NCBI GenBank assembly: GCA_036268425.1
Contig: DATAUE010000179.1
Coordinates: forward strand, 334,142 to 398,141
DNA length: 64,000 nucleotides
Source: DATARH01 sp036268425
GTDB taxonomy: Bacteria > Pseudomonadota > Alphaproteobacteria > ATCC43930 > CGMCC-115725
Reading direction: 5' to 3'
In this document: piece after piece, positions 33,675 through 41,873 of the stretch
Position numbering within the stretch: position 1 is the first letter of the stretch
How the letters are laid out: each line of letters opens with the position of its first letter
The notes under the pieces: generated by a model
What the model was told of the DNA's origin: nothing
What the model saw: the letters and a program-made list of their open reading frames with translations, nothing else
The model's database searches: none
Translations under genes and position numbers: made by a program

Positions 33675-34211
33675 TCAGATCAAGGTAATTCGATCGGCCT
33701 CGAGGCCTTTTTTACCATCGACGACATCGACCCGGACGCGTTGGCCCGGCTCCAGCAGATTGACGCCGCTGCGCCGTAATGCCGTGATGTGGATGAATAC
33801 ATCCTTGCCGCCGCCATCCGGGGCGATAAAGCCATAGCCTTTATCCGGCTCGAACCATTTGACGGCGCCGTCCAGCGCGGTCGACGGGCGCATCGGCCGC
33901 CGATCGAATCCGGCATCGCCACCAGCGCCCCCACCAACAGCGATAGCCGTGCTGCTGTCAATGTTAAGGACAGTGGTGACCAGCGGCCCTTTGGCGCCGG
34001 CGCTGACCTCGCAGCTGATCAGCGAGCCTTCCTGGACATCGTCATAGCCGGCGCGCCGCAAGATCGCCATTGGCAGAAAGGCGTCCTGAGTGCCGTCGGA
34101 CAGTGTGACAAAGCCGAAACCTTTGCTGGCATTGAACCATTTGACCGTCGCATCGACGCGACGGCCAGGCGGCAGGTCATCGGAAAAATTCCCGGGGCGG
34201 CGGTCGTACAT
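33675..34211 (-). CDS. Double cold-shock domain protein
   Basis: A 178-residue protein with two OB-fold cold-shock domains: residues about 17-82 (VKWFNASKGFGFVTLS, RNP1 KGFGFV, RNP2-like DAFLPM) and about 113-178 (VKWFEPDKGYGFIAPD, DVFIHI), joined by a Gly-rich linker (VGGGAGGDAG). Such proteins bind single-stranded RNA/DNA and act as RNA chaperones; the double form is typical of alphaproteobacteria. ATG 34211 is chosen, with AGAAG upstream and the family start MYDRRPGN; ATG 34226 is possible. Confidence 0.92.
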   Translation of the reverse strand: MYDRRPGNFSDDLPPGRRVDATVKWFNASKGFGFVTLSDGTQDAFLPMAILRRAGYDDVQEGSLISCEVSAGAKGPLVTTVLNIDSSTAIAVGGGAGGDAGFDRRPMRPSTALDGAVKWFEPDKGYGFIAPDGGGKDVFIHITALRRSGVNLLEPGQRVRVDVVDGKKGLEADRITLI

Positions 34212-34441
34212 AGGGCTTCTAACCATCAAATTGCGTGCAACGCACATTGCTAACGTAAAACCATAGCGTAAAAGAGTCGCAGTACGCCAGCGTTCAGATT
34301 ACGCCGCCAGGACGAAAGAGTGACCTGTTCGCGCGGGTGGGGAGATACACCCTATGGGTAGCCAATATGCCGGCCGGACGCCCGCTATCGGCGGCTCGCC
34401 CGACTGGTTGTCGCAGGTCAAAAACCGCTCAGAATACGTGC

Positions 34442-35290
34442 TCAGTACGGGCAGGCGACGAGCTTCTGGGTCTGCTCGCCGAGACCTTCGATGCCGAGCT
34501 TCATCGTGTCGCCGGCCTTGAGGAATTTCGGTGGCTTGAACCCCATCGCGACGCCGGAATGGGTGCCCGTTGGGATTACATCGCCGGGATTCAGGGTCAT
34601 AAACTGGCTGACATAGCTGACGATGTGCTCGATACCGAAGATCAGATCGGCGGTGTTGCTGTTCTGCCGCCGCTCGCCATTGACGTCGGTCCATACCTGC
34701 AGCTTGCCGGCATCCGGGATTTCGTCCGCCGTGACAAGCCACGGACCCATCGGGCAGAAGGTGTCGCAGCTTTTGCCCTTGGTCCATTGTCCGCCGCGCT
34801 CGATCTGGTATTCGCGCTCGGACACATCATTAACGATGCAGTAGCCGGCGATGTGCTTTTTGGCATCCTTGATGTCGACATAGCGCGCGGTCGAACCGAT
34901 CACGATCGCCAATTCGACTTCGTAGTCGGTTTTCACCGATCCCTTTGGGATGATCACGTCGTCGTTCGGGCCGCCGATGCTGCTGGTCGCCTTGAGGAAA
35001 AAGATCGGCTCGCCGGGGATCGGCATGCCGGCTTCCTGCGCGTGCAGCCGGTAGTTGAGGCCGATCGCCAGCACTTTTGAAACACTGCCGACGCACGGCC
35101 CAATCCGCGGCGTGCCGGACACGACCGGCAGGCTGGCGGGGTCGATGCCGCGCAATTTATCGAGTGCGGCCGGGGCCAACGCCGCGCCATTGATGTCTCC
35201 AACAACCCCCGACAGATCGCGGATCTTGCCGTCGCGATCGAGCATGCCTGGTTTCTCACGGTTTGCGGGGCCGTAGCGCAAAAGCTTCAT
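34442..35290 (-). CDS. Fumarylacetoacetate hydrolase family protein (second copy), sugar-acid type
   Basis: A 282-residue FAH-family enzyme with the catalytic block TDYEVELAIVIG (about residue 120), GPWLVTADEIPD and the C-terminal GDVIPTGTHSGVAMG. This C-terminal type resembles ureidoglycolate lyase and the 2,4-diketo-3-deoxy-L-fuconate hydrolase of sugar-acid pathways. It lies 48 bases downstream of a DHRS6/2-keto-3-deoxy-fuconate-dehydrogenase-like gene and opposite a UxaA-family gene, so it probably hydrolyses the diketo product of that dehydrogenase. ATG 35290, with GGGAGAAACC upstream. Confidence 0.9.
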   Translation of the reverse strand: MKLLRYGPANREKPGMLDRDGKIRDLSGVVGDINGAALAPAALDKLRGIDPASLPVVSGTPRIGPCVGSVSKVLAIGLNYRLHAQEAGMPIPGEPIFFLKATSSIGGPNDDVIIPKGSVKTDYEVELAIVIGSTARYVDIKDAKKHIAGYCIVNDVSEREYQIERGGQWTKGKSCDTFCPMGPWLVTADEIPDAGKLQVWTDVNGERRQNSNTADLIFGIEHIVSYVSQFMTLNPGDVIPTGTHSGVAMGFKPPKFLKAGDTMKLGIEGLGEQTQKLVACPY

Positions 35291-35338
35291 CAGGTTTCTC
35301 CCTGGTTCCTGGGGGTTAGCGGGGGTGTAGTTGGGGGG

Positions 35339-36094
35339 TTAGAGGGTAAAGCCGCCGTCGATGACGTGGATCGCGCCGGTTGTGAACGCCGCTTCGTCCG
35401 AGGCGAGATAGACTGCCAGAGCGGCGATTTCCTGCGTCGAGCCAAGCCGTCCCAAGGGCTGGCGCGCGACAAAGGCGGCCCGTGCGGCGTCGGTGCCGCC
35501 GGGCAGCAATACGCCCTGCATCGCGATACGGTCTTCCAGCGACGGCGTCGCGACGGTGCCGGGGCAGATCGCGTTGCAGCGGACACCCTGGGTGATGAAA
35601 TCGGCCGCGATCGATTTGGTCAGGCCGATCACCGCCGCTTTGGTTGCGCCGTAGACAAACCGGTTCGGCACGCCTTTGACCGAAGATGCGGTCGAACTCA
35701 TGTTGATGATCGAGGCGCCTTTTCCATGCTCCAGCATCTTCGGCAGAAAGGCGCGGATCATCAGGTACATCGAGCGCACGTTGAGCCCGAACGAGAAATC
35801 CCAATCCTCGGGGAGCACGTCGAGCACCGTCCCGTGATGCACAAAACCGGCGCAGTTGAACAGGATGTCGAACGCCGGGAGTTCGTCGGCGAGCGCCGCG
35901 ATGGCCGCCTCGTCCATGACATCGAGGCGGCGTGTCGCGATAAAGGCATCCGCGAGATCCTGGAGTTTATCTGTCGCGACATCGGTCGCGAGGACGCTGG
36001 CGCCCTCCGCGGCGAAGGCGAGCGCCGTCGCGCGGCCGATGCCCTGTCCCGCCGCCGTCACCAAGGCCCGTTTGCCGTCGAGCCGCCCCGCCAT
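35339..36094 (-). CDS. SDR dehydrogenase, DHRS6 / 2-keto-3-deoxy-fuconate dehydrogenase type
   Basis: A 251-residue NAD(P)-dependent short-chain dehydrogenase. Cofactor motif TAAGQGIGRA (residues about 13-22), NCAGF, active-site Ser (NMSSTASS) and YGATK. The sequence matches the mammalian DHRS6/BDH2 protein closely (FVHHGTVLDVLPEDWDFS, NVRSMYLMIRAFLPKML, KAAVIGLTKSIAADF), which belongs with the 2-keto-3-deoxy-L-fuconate dehydrogenases. With the neighbouring FAH hydrolase it would oxidise and then split a 2-keto-3-deoxy sugar acid. GGAGAA ribosome site before ATG 36094. It diverges from the UxaA-family gene with 100 bases between. Confidence 0.9.
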   Translation of the reverse strand: MAGRLDGKRALVTAAGQGIGRATALAFAAEGASVLATDVATDKLQDLADAFIATRRLDVMDEAAIAALADELPAFDILFNCAGFVHHGTVLDVLPEDWDFSFGLNVRSMYLMIRAFLPKMLEHGKGASIINMSSTASSVKGVPNRFVYGATKAAVIGLTKSIAADFITQGVRCNAICPGTVATPSLEDRIAMQGVLLPGGTDAARAAFVARQPLGRLGSTQEIAALAVYLASDEAAFTTGAIHVIDGGFTL

Positions 36095-36194
36095 GCCGCG
36101 TTCTCCGTTAAAAGAAACGCCAAATTGCCATCAAATTGCTACGCGGCGGAAGCCTCTGTAAATTGCCGCACCATTTCCCCGAAAGATCGCATCC

Positions 36195-37709
36195 ATGCCG
36201 CCACTGACGATCCGCCTCAATCCGACCGATAACGTTGTCGTCGCCCGCCTTGATCTGCTGCCCGGAATCGAGATCGAAGGCGTCGTGGTGCGCGCGCCGG
36301 TGCCGGCTGGGCACAAGCTTGCCACGGCGCCAATCGCTGCCGGTGAGGCGGTACGCAAATACGGACAAATTCTCGGCTTCGCGACCGAGATGATCGTGCC
36401 CGGCGATCACATCCACACGCACAACATGGCGATGGGCGATTTCTCGCGGGATTACGCGTTCGGCATCGACGCGCATCCCACCGAATATGTGCCCGAGGCG
36501 CAGCGGGCGACGTTCGAGGGCATTGTGCGTGCCGATGGACGGGTCGCGACACGTAATTTTCTCGGGGTGCTGACGACGGTGAATTGCTCGGCCAGTGCCG
36601 CCCGCTTTATTGCCGAGCAGTTTCGCGGAGGGGTGTTGGCGGAGTTCCCCAATGTCGATGGCGTCGTCGCGCTCGGGCACGGAACTGGTTGCGGCATGGG
36701 CAGCGAGGGCGAGCCGATGAATGTGTTGCGCCGCACGATCGCCGGATATGCCCGCCACCCGAATTTCGCGGGCATCCTGATCCTCGGCCTCGGATGCGAG
36801 TCGAACCAGATCGCCGGGCTGCTGCGCGCCGAGGGGCTGGAGGAGGGGCCCTTCCTGCACACGATGACGATCCAGGACACCGGCGGCACCACCAAGACCG
36901 TGCGCGAAGGCGTTGCCCGGCTGAAATCGATGTTGCCCGCCGCCAATAACGTACGCCGCGAGACCGTCTCCGCGAGCCATCTGACGCTGGCGCTGCAATG
37001 CGGCGGCTCCGATGGGTATTCCGGCATCACCGCCAACCCGGCGCTCGGCGCCTGCGTCGATCTGTTGGTGCGGCACGGCGGCAGCGCGGTGCTGTCGGAA
37101 ACGCCTGAAATTTACGGCGCCGAGCATCTGCTGACGCGCCGCGCGGTCAACCGTGCGGTCGGCGAGAAACTCGTCGAGCGCATTCACTGGTGGGAGGACT
37201 ACACCGCCAAGACCGGCGGCGAGATGAACAACAACCCGTCGCCCGGCAACAAGGCCGGCGGACTGACGACGATCCTCGAAAAGTCGTTGGGTGCGGTCGC
37301 CAAAGGCGGCACCACCAACCTCGTCGAGGTCTATCGCTACGCCGAGCCGATCATCACCAAAGGCTTTTGCTTTATGGACACGCCGGGCTACGACCCGGTC
37401 TCGGCGACCGGGCAGGTCGCGGGCGGCGCCAATGTGATCTGCTTTACCACCGGGCGCGGTTCGGTATTCGGCTGCAAGCCGGCGCCGTCGTTGAAGCTGG
37501 CGACCAATACCCCGCTGTTCCGCCGGATGGAGGATGACATGGACATCGATTGCGGCCCGATCGCTGAGGGCGAGGCGACGGTCGCCGAGATGGGCCGGCG
37601 CATCTTCGATCTTGTGCTCGCCACCGCCTCCGGCCGCCAGACCAAGAGCGAGGAACTCGGTTTTGGCGAGGATGAGTTCACCCCGTGGGTGCTCGGCGCC
37701 GTGATGTAG
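36195..37709 (+). CDS. UxaA/GarD-family sugar-acid dehydratase
   Basis: A 504-residue hydrolyase of the altronate/galactarate dehydratase family, with an N-terminal SAF domain (about residues 1-100, with HNMAMGDFSRDY) and a C-terminal UxaA catalytic domain (NFLGVLTTVNCSASAA, GHGTGCGMGSEGEP, LGLGCESNQIAG). The conserved cysteines and His that bind Fe(II) are present. It dehydrates an aldonic or aldaric acid to a 2-keto-3-deoxy acid. It diverges from the SDR/FAH pair, which could continue the route, substituting for the L-fuconate dehydratase of the enolase superfamily. Confidence 0.9.
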   Translation: MPPLTIRLNPTDNVVVARLDLLPGIEIEGVVVRAPVPAGHKLATAPIAAGEAVRKYGQILGFATEMIVPGDHIHTHNMAMGDFSRDYAFGIDAHPTEYVPEAQRATFEGIVRADGRVATRNFLGVLTTVNCSASAARFIAEQFRGGVLAEFPNVDGVVALGHGTGCGMGSEGEPMNVLRRTIAGYARHPNFAGILILGLGCESNQIAGLLRAEGLEEGPFLHTMTIQDTGGTTKTVREGVARLKSMLPAANNVRRETVSASHLTLALQCGGSDGYSGITANPALGACVDLLVRHGGSAVLSETPEIYGAEHLLTRRAVNRAVGEKLVERIHWWEDYTAKTGGEMNNNPSPGNKAGGLTTILEKSLGAVAKGGTTNLVEVYRYAEPIITKGFCFMDTPGYDPVSATGQVAGGANVICFTTGRGSVFGCKPAPSLKLATNTPLFRRMEDDMDIDCGPIAEGEATVAEMGRRIFDLVLATASGRQTKSEELGFGEDEFTPWVLGAVM

Positions 37710-37936
37710 TCGCCGCCGCATCCTGCCTGGCAGTTTCGGCTCGAGGAGCAACTTCGACGGCTACGGCAACGCCGCGACGGGCAGGCTCGCCGGGGAGGTA
37801 GCCGATCGGTGGCGTTTTACAACCGTGCGGATAGTTGCGGGCAGCCCTATGTTAAAGGCTACACTGCGGCGGGCCGGCGCTAGCGCCGCCAGCGAAAACA
37901 AGGCCGACAATCAGGCCAAAAACAGGGGGAGAAGCG

Positions 37937-39538
37937 ATGAGAAGGCGGGTTACCGCAATCGCAGGCGCTGCATTGCTTGCCTTGGCCGGCATGGCGGGCG
38001 CGGGGCCGGCGCTGGCGCAGAAATCCGGCGGGGTCCTTAAAATCCAGCACTGGGACAGCCCGGCCAGCATGTCGATCCTCGAAGAGGCGACCTATTCCGT
38101 CGTCGTGCCGGCGATGAGCGTGATGAACAATCTCGTCATGTACAAGCAGGACGTGGCGCAGAACAGCCTGAAATCGATCGTCCCGGACCTCGCCGAGAGC
38201 TGGCGTTGGAGCGAAGACGGCAAGGATTTGACGTTCAAGCTGCGTCACGGCGTCAAATGGCACGATGGCAAGCCGTTTTCCGCGGCCGACGTCAAATGCA
38301 CCTTTGATCTGCTGACGGGCAAGGGTGCGGAAAAGCTGCGCATCAACCCGCGCAAGGAATGGTATCAGAACGTCGCGGATGTCACCACGAACGGCGACGA
38401 CGAGGCTGTGGTGCACTTGAAACGGCCGCAGCCGGCGTTGTTGACCCTGCTCGCATCCGGTTATTCGCCGGTCTATCCCTGCCATGTGCCGCCGGCCCAG
38501 ATGCGGCAGCATCCGATCGGGACCGGGCCGTTCAAGTTTGTCGAGTTCAAGCCCAACGAATATATCAAGCTCACAAAGAATCCGGATTACTGGAAGCCCG
38601 GCCGGCCCTATCTCGACGGCATCGAATTCGACATTGTGCCGAACCGTTCGACGGCAATCCTCGGGTTTATCGCCGGCAAGTTCGATATGACGTGGCCTTT
38701 CAGCGTCACGCCGCCCTTGGTGCGCGACATCAAGAAGGACGTGCCGAACGCGAATTGCGTGCTGGCGACCAACAACGGCACGACCAACCTCCTGATCAAT
38801 CGCGACTCACCGCCATTCGACAATCCCGACCTGCGCAAGGCGTTGGCGCTGACGATCGACCGCAAGTCGTTTATCGACATTATGACCGAGGGCCACGCCA
38901 AGATTGGCGCGGCGATGTTGCCGCCGCCCGAAGGGTTGTGGGGCATGCCCGACGAGATGCTGCGGACGATCCCTGGTTACGACCCGGATGTGCAGAAAAA
39001 CCGTGCCGAAGCGCGCAAGATCATGGAAAAGCTCGGCTACGGGCCGGACAAGAAACTCGAGGTCAAGGTCTCGACCCGCAATGTGCCGACTTTTCGCGAT
39101 CCGGCGGTGATCCTGATCGATCAGTTGAAGGAAATCTATATCGACGCCACGCTTGAAGCGATCGAAACCGCGAACTGGTTTCCCAAGGTAATTCGCAAGG
39201 ATTACAAAATCGGTATGAACAATACCGGCAGCGGTGTCGACGATCCGGATCAGCAGTTTTACGAGAATTACGCATGCGGTTCAGCGCGCAACTATAGTGG
39301 TTATTGCAACCCGGAATTAGACAAGAAATTCGAACAACAGTCGATGATGTCGGATCAAGACCAGCGCAAAAAGCTGGTCTGGGAGATCGACAAAAAATTG
39401 CAGGAAGACGGCGCTCGCCCGATCATTTTCCACGCGGTCAACGCCACCTGTATGCAGCCGGCGGTGAAAGGCATAACAATCATGGTCAACAGCATCTACA
39501 ACGGCTGGCGCATGGAAGACGCCTGGCTCGACCGATAG
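37937..39538 (+). CDS. ABC transporter solute-binding protein, family 5 (peptide/opine/nickel type)
   Basis: A 533-residue periplasmic protein with a Sec signal peptide ending near ALAQ (residue about 28). The SBP_bac_5 signature is visible as PDLAESWRWSEDGKDLTFKL with HGVKWHDGKPF (residues about 75-105). GGGGGAGAAG precedes ATG 37937. No permease or ATPase genes follow (the next gene is convergent), so it is an orphan binding protein. The ligand (peptide, opine or sugar) cannot be read. Confidence 0.88.
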   Translation: MRRRVTAIAGAALLALAGMAGAGPALAQKSGGVLKIQHWDSPASMSILEEATYSVVVPAMSVMNNLVMYKQDVAQNSLKSIVPDLAESWRWSEDGKDLTFKLRHGVKWHDGKPFSAADVKCTFDLLTGKGAEKLRINPRKEWYQNVADVTTNGDDEAVVHLKRPQPALLTLLASGYSPVYPCHVPPAQMRQHPIGTGPFKFVEFKPNEYIKLTKNPDYWKPGRPYLDGIEFDIVPNRSTAILGFIAGKFDMTWPFSVTPPLVRDIKKDVPNANCVLATNNGTTNLLINRDSPPFDNPDLRKALALTIDRKSFIDIMTEGHAKIGAAMLPPPEGLWGMPDEMLRTIPGYDPDVQKNRAEARKIMEKLGYGPDKKLEVKVSTRNVPTFRDPAVILIDQLKEIYIDATLEAIETANWFPKVIRKDYKIGMNNTGSGVDDPDQQFYENYACGSARNYSGYCNPELDKKFEQQSMMSDQDQRKKLVWEIDKKLQEDGARPIIFHAVNATCMQPAVKGITIMVNSIYNGWRMEDAWLDR

Positions 39539-39558
39539 CCCGCGAAGGCCGGTATGCG

Positions 39559-40566
39559 TTAATTGCCTTTCAGGTCACGGGATTCCGGCAGGAAAAAATT
39601 CTGCCAATCAGTCGGCTGGCGTTTGAGGCGGCCGATTTGGTGCATAAAATTGCCGAGCCGCATGACTCCAACCGGGGCGGCGGTGTAGGCGAGGTCGGGG
39701 TCGCCGATCATGTCGCTCAAATCTTCGAGCGGAATGTCCCAATCCTTGACCATCGCGGAGAAAATCTCGGCGGCGGCGCCCGGCGTTTTGTGCATGAAAT
39801 CGTCGGCTTGCTGCAACGCCGAGAGAATTGCGGCGCACAGGGTCGGGTTGCCGGTGCGAAAACGCGTCGTCATCGCGACCACCGCGGCACTGTGCGGGCC
39901 GGCAATATCGAACGAATCCATGATACGATGGATCGCCGGATCACCCAGTTCGTTATCGACGAACGGCGTGCGCGAGAAATGCGCGTTTACATCGCCCTTG
40001 CCGGAAATCAGCGCAGCCATCGCGGTTGCGTCGGGCCGCGCGACGACCAAGGGGTCGAGCTTGTCGAAATGCTCCGGCCCCCACTCCTGGGCGGCGGCAT
40101 ATTCCAGCATCACTGCCGGGCCGGATACTTTCAGGTCGGGGACGGCGATGCGATCGGCGTTGGTAAAGTCGCGGATCGTCTGGACCGCCGGGTTGCGGCT
40201 GACCAGCACGTAAGGGCGCTGCGCCAGGGCGCCCACTGCGCGAACCTCGCCGAGCGTCCCCGTCGTGGTGTCGGCGGCAAGCATGAACGGCACCAGATCG
40301 GCCGCCACCAAATCGCTCTGCCCGGCGGCGAGCGCGGCGAGCGGGTCGGTTTTATTCGGGGTGCTCCAGGTAACGGTGAGGCCGCTGACCGCCATTGCTT
40401 CGGCGGTGCGCTCGATCAGATGCTCGTGTTCCATGATCAGCAGCGGCAGCGCGACGAGATCGAGCGGACGGATGATACGCAATGCGACGGGATCGGCGAG
40501 CGCCGGCCGTATCGAGCCGGCGGCAGCCAGCGACAGTGCAGCGGTCAGGAAGCGGCGGCGATGCAT
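39559..40566 (-). CDS. ABC transporter solute-binding protein, NMT1/SsuA type
   Basis: A 335-residue exported protein. The N terminus MHRRRFLTAALSLAAAG is a twin-arginine-like signal cleaved near ALAD. The fold is of the nitrate/sulfonate/taurine (SsuA, NMT1-like) binding family, with FLPES... C terminus and GKGDVNAHFSRTPF inside. It overlaps the DUF455 gene (its start lies 22 bases inside that gene's 3' end). No permease partner in the window. Ligand unknown. GCAGGAC lies 7 bases before ATG 40566. Confidence 0.82.
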   Translation of the reverse strand: MHRRRFLTAALSLAAAGSIRPALADPVALRIIRPLDLVALPLLIMEHEHLIERTAEAMAVSGLTVTWSTPNKTDPLAALAAGQSDLVAADLVPFMLAADTTTGTLGEVRAVGALAQRPYVLVSRNPAVQTIRDFTNADRIAVPDLKVSGPAVMLEYAAAQEWGPEHFDKLDPLVVARPDATAMAALISGKGDVNAHFSRTPFVDNELGDPAIHRIMDSFDIAGPHSAAVVAMTTRFRTGNPTLCAAILSALQQADDFMHKTPGAAAEIFSAMVKDWDIPLEDLSDMIGDPDLAYTAAPVGVMRLGNFMHQIGRLKRQPTDWQNFFLPESRDLKGN

Positions 40567-41459
40567 CGCGGGTCCTGCAGGGACGGCGGCGCGAGCGGTT
40601 CATAGAAGCCGGCGGGGATGCCGGCCTGATCGCGCGCCGCATGGTTGAAGGGCGGCTTCAGCGCGCCGCGAAAACACCGTCGCACCTGGTCGTGAAATGT
40701 TGCCTCCGGGTCGAGGCCACGGCGGTCGCAAATTGCGTTGAACCAGCGCGCGCCGATTGCGACGTGGCCGATCTCGTCATGGTAAATCCGCCCGAGGATT
40801 GCGGCGCTTTCAAGATCGCCGGTGCGTTCGAGGCGCCGTGTCATGTCCGGCGTCACGTCGAGGCCGCGGGCCTCAAACACCAGCGGCACGACCGCCAGAC
40901 GCGCGATCAGATCATGCGCCGTCGCTGCTGCGGCCTCCCACAGACCGTCATGCGCCGGCAGCGCGCCATAAAAGCTGCCGAGAACCGCCAGCCGCGCCGA
41001 CAACAGTGCAAAATGCTCGGCCTCTTCGGCGGCGACGCCTAACCAGTCGGTAAAAAACCCGCGCGGCAGATCGGCGTCGTGAAACCGTGCGACGATGTCC
41101 CAGGCGAGGTCGATTGCGTTGAGTTCGATATGCGCAAGGGCGTGCAACAGCGCGATACGGCCGGTGTGCGATCCGAAATTGCGGCGGCGCGGCATGTCGC
41201 GCGGCCGGCGCAGCTCCGGACAGGCCGGCCGTGCCGGGCGCGGCGGCGGTGTGGCGCGACCGACTGGCATGTCGCCGCGCCGCCAGCCGGCTGCCAGTAC
41301 GCGGCTCAGCGCGACTTTTGCGGCCGGGTCGGCACTCGCAAGGATCGCTGTCGCGCCTTCCGTCAGGCTGGCGGGGGCAGGGGGCTCGGCGAGGATCAGA
41401 GCGCTTCGACCGCTTTCAGCACCTGTGCGACATGCCCCGGCACCTTGACCTTGTGCCAT
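40545..41459 (-). CDS. DUF455 family ferritin-like protein
   Basis: A DUF455 protein, a predicted four-helix ferritin-like diiron fold (distantly related to MiaE); the metal ligands are in HALAHIELNAIDLAWD (about residue 110), AAEEAEHF (about 145) and GRIYHDEIGHVAIG (about 225). Function not established. The start is uncertain. GTG 41459 gives 304 residues and a 64-base overlap with bcp; the family usually starts near LILAEPP, where the only in-frame codon is CTG 41399, overlapping the bcp stop as CTGA. Transcribed with glnE and bcp. Confidence 0.8.
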   Translation of the reverse strand: MAQGQGAGACRTGAESGRSALILAEPPAPASLTEGATAILASADPAAKVALSRVLAAGWRRGDMPVGRATPPPRPARPACPELRRPRDMPRRRNFGSHTGRIALLHALAHIELNAIDLAWDIVARFHDADLPRGFFTDWLGVAAEEAEHFALLSARLAVLGSFYGALPAHDGLWEAAAATAHDLIARLAVVPLVFEARGLDVTPDMTRRLERTGDLESAAILGRIYHDEIGHVAIGARWFNAICDRRGLDPEATFHDQVRRCFRGALKPPFNHAARDQAGIPAGFYEPLAPPSLQDPRCIAAAS

Positions 41460-41860
41460 GCGTTACGCACCACGCCGTCCTTGTCGATCAGAAAGGTGCT
41501 GCGGTCGATGCCCATGTATTTACGGCCATACATGCTTTTTTCGACCCACACGCCATAGCTTTCGCACACTTTGCCATCGGTGTCGGAAGCGAGCGTAAAG
41601 GGCAGTTCGTATTTCTTTTTGAACTTGTCGTGCGAGGCGACCGAATCGCGCGACAGGCCGACCACCGTCGCGCCGGTCTTGCCGTAATCGGGGACCGAAT
41701 CACGAAAGCCGCAGGCTTCGGCGGTGCAGCCCGATGTGTCGTCCTTGGGATAGAAATACAGCACGACCGGCTTGCCGCGGAGGCTCGACAGAGCGATCGA
41801 GCCATTGCCATCGGTTGGCAGGGTGAAATCTGGGGCTTGTTCTCCGACCGCGATGCTCAT
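41396..41860 (-). CDS. bcp: Thioredoxin-dependent peroxiredoxin, Bcp/PrxQ type
   Basis: A 154-residue peroxiredoxin that reduces hydroperoxides. The peroxidatic cysteine is Cys45 in TSGCTAEACGF with the resolving Cys50 five residues later, the classic PrxQ arrangement. YFYPKDDT and the C-terminal SYGVWVEKSMYGRKYMGIDR block are typical. It follows glnE (13-base gap) and overlaps the DUF455 gene. It detoxifies peroxides in the cytoplasm and is recycled by thioredoxin. Confidence 0.95.
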   Translation of the reverse strand: MSIAVGEQAPDFTLPTDGNGSIALSSLRGKPVVLYFYPKDDTSGCTAEACGFRDSVPDYGKTGATVVGLSRDSVASHDKFKKKYELPFTLASDTDGKVCESYGVWVEKSMYGRKYMGIDRSTFLIDKDGVVRNAWHKVKVPGHVAQVLKAVEAL

Positions 41861-41873
41861 GCCTTGTTCTCCG

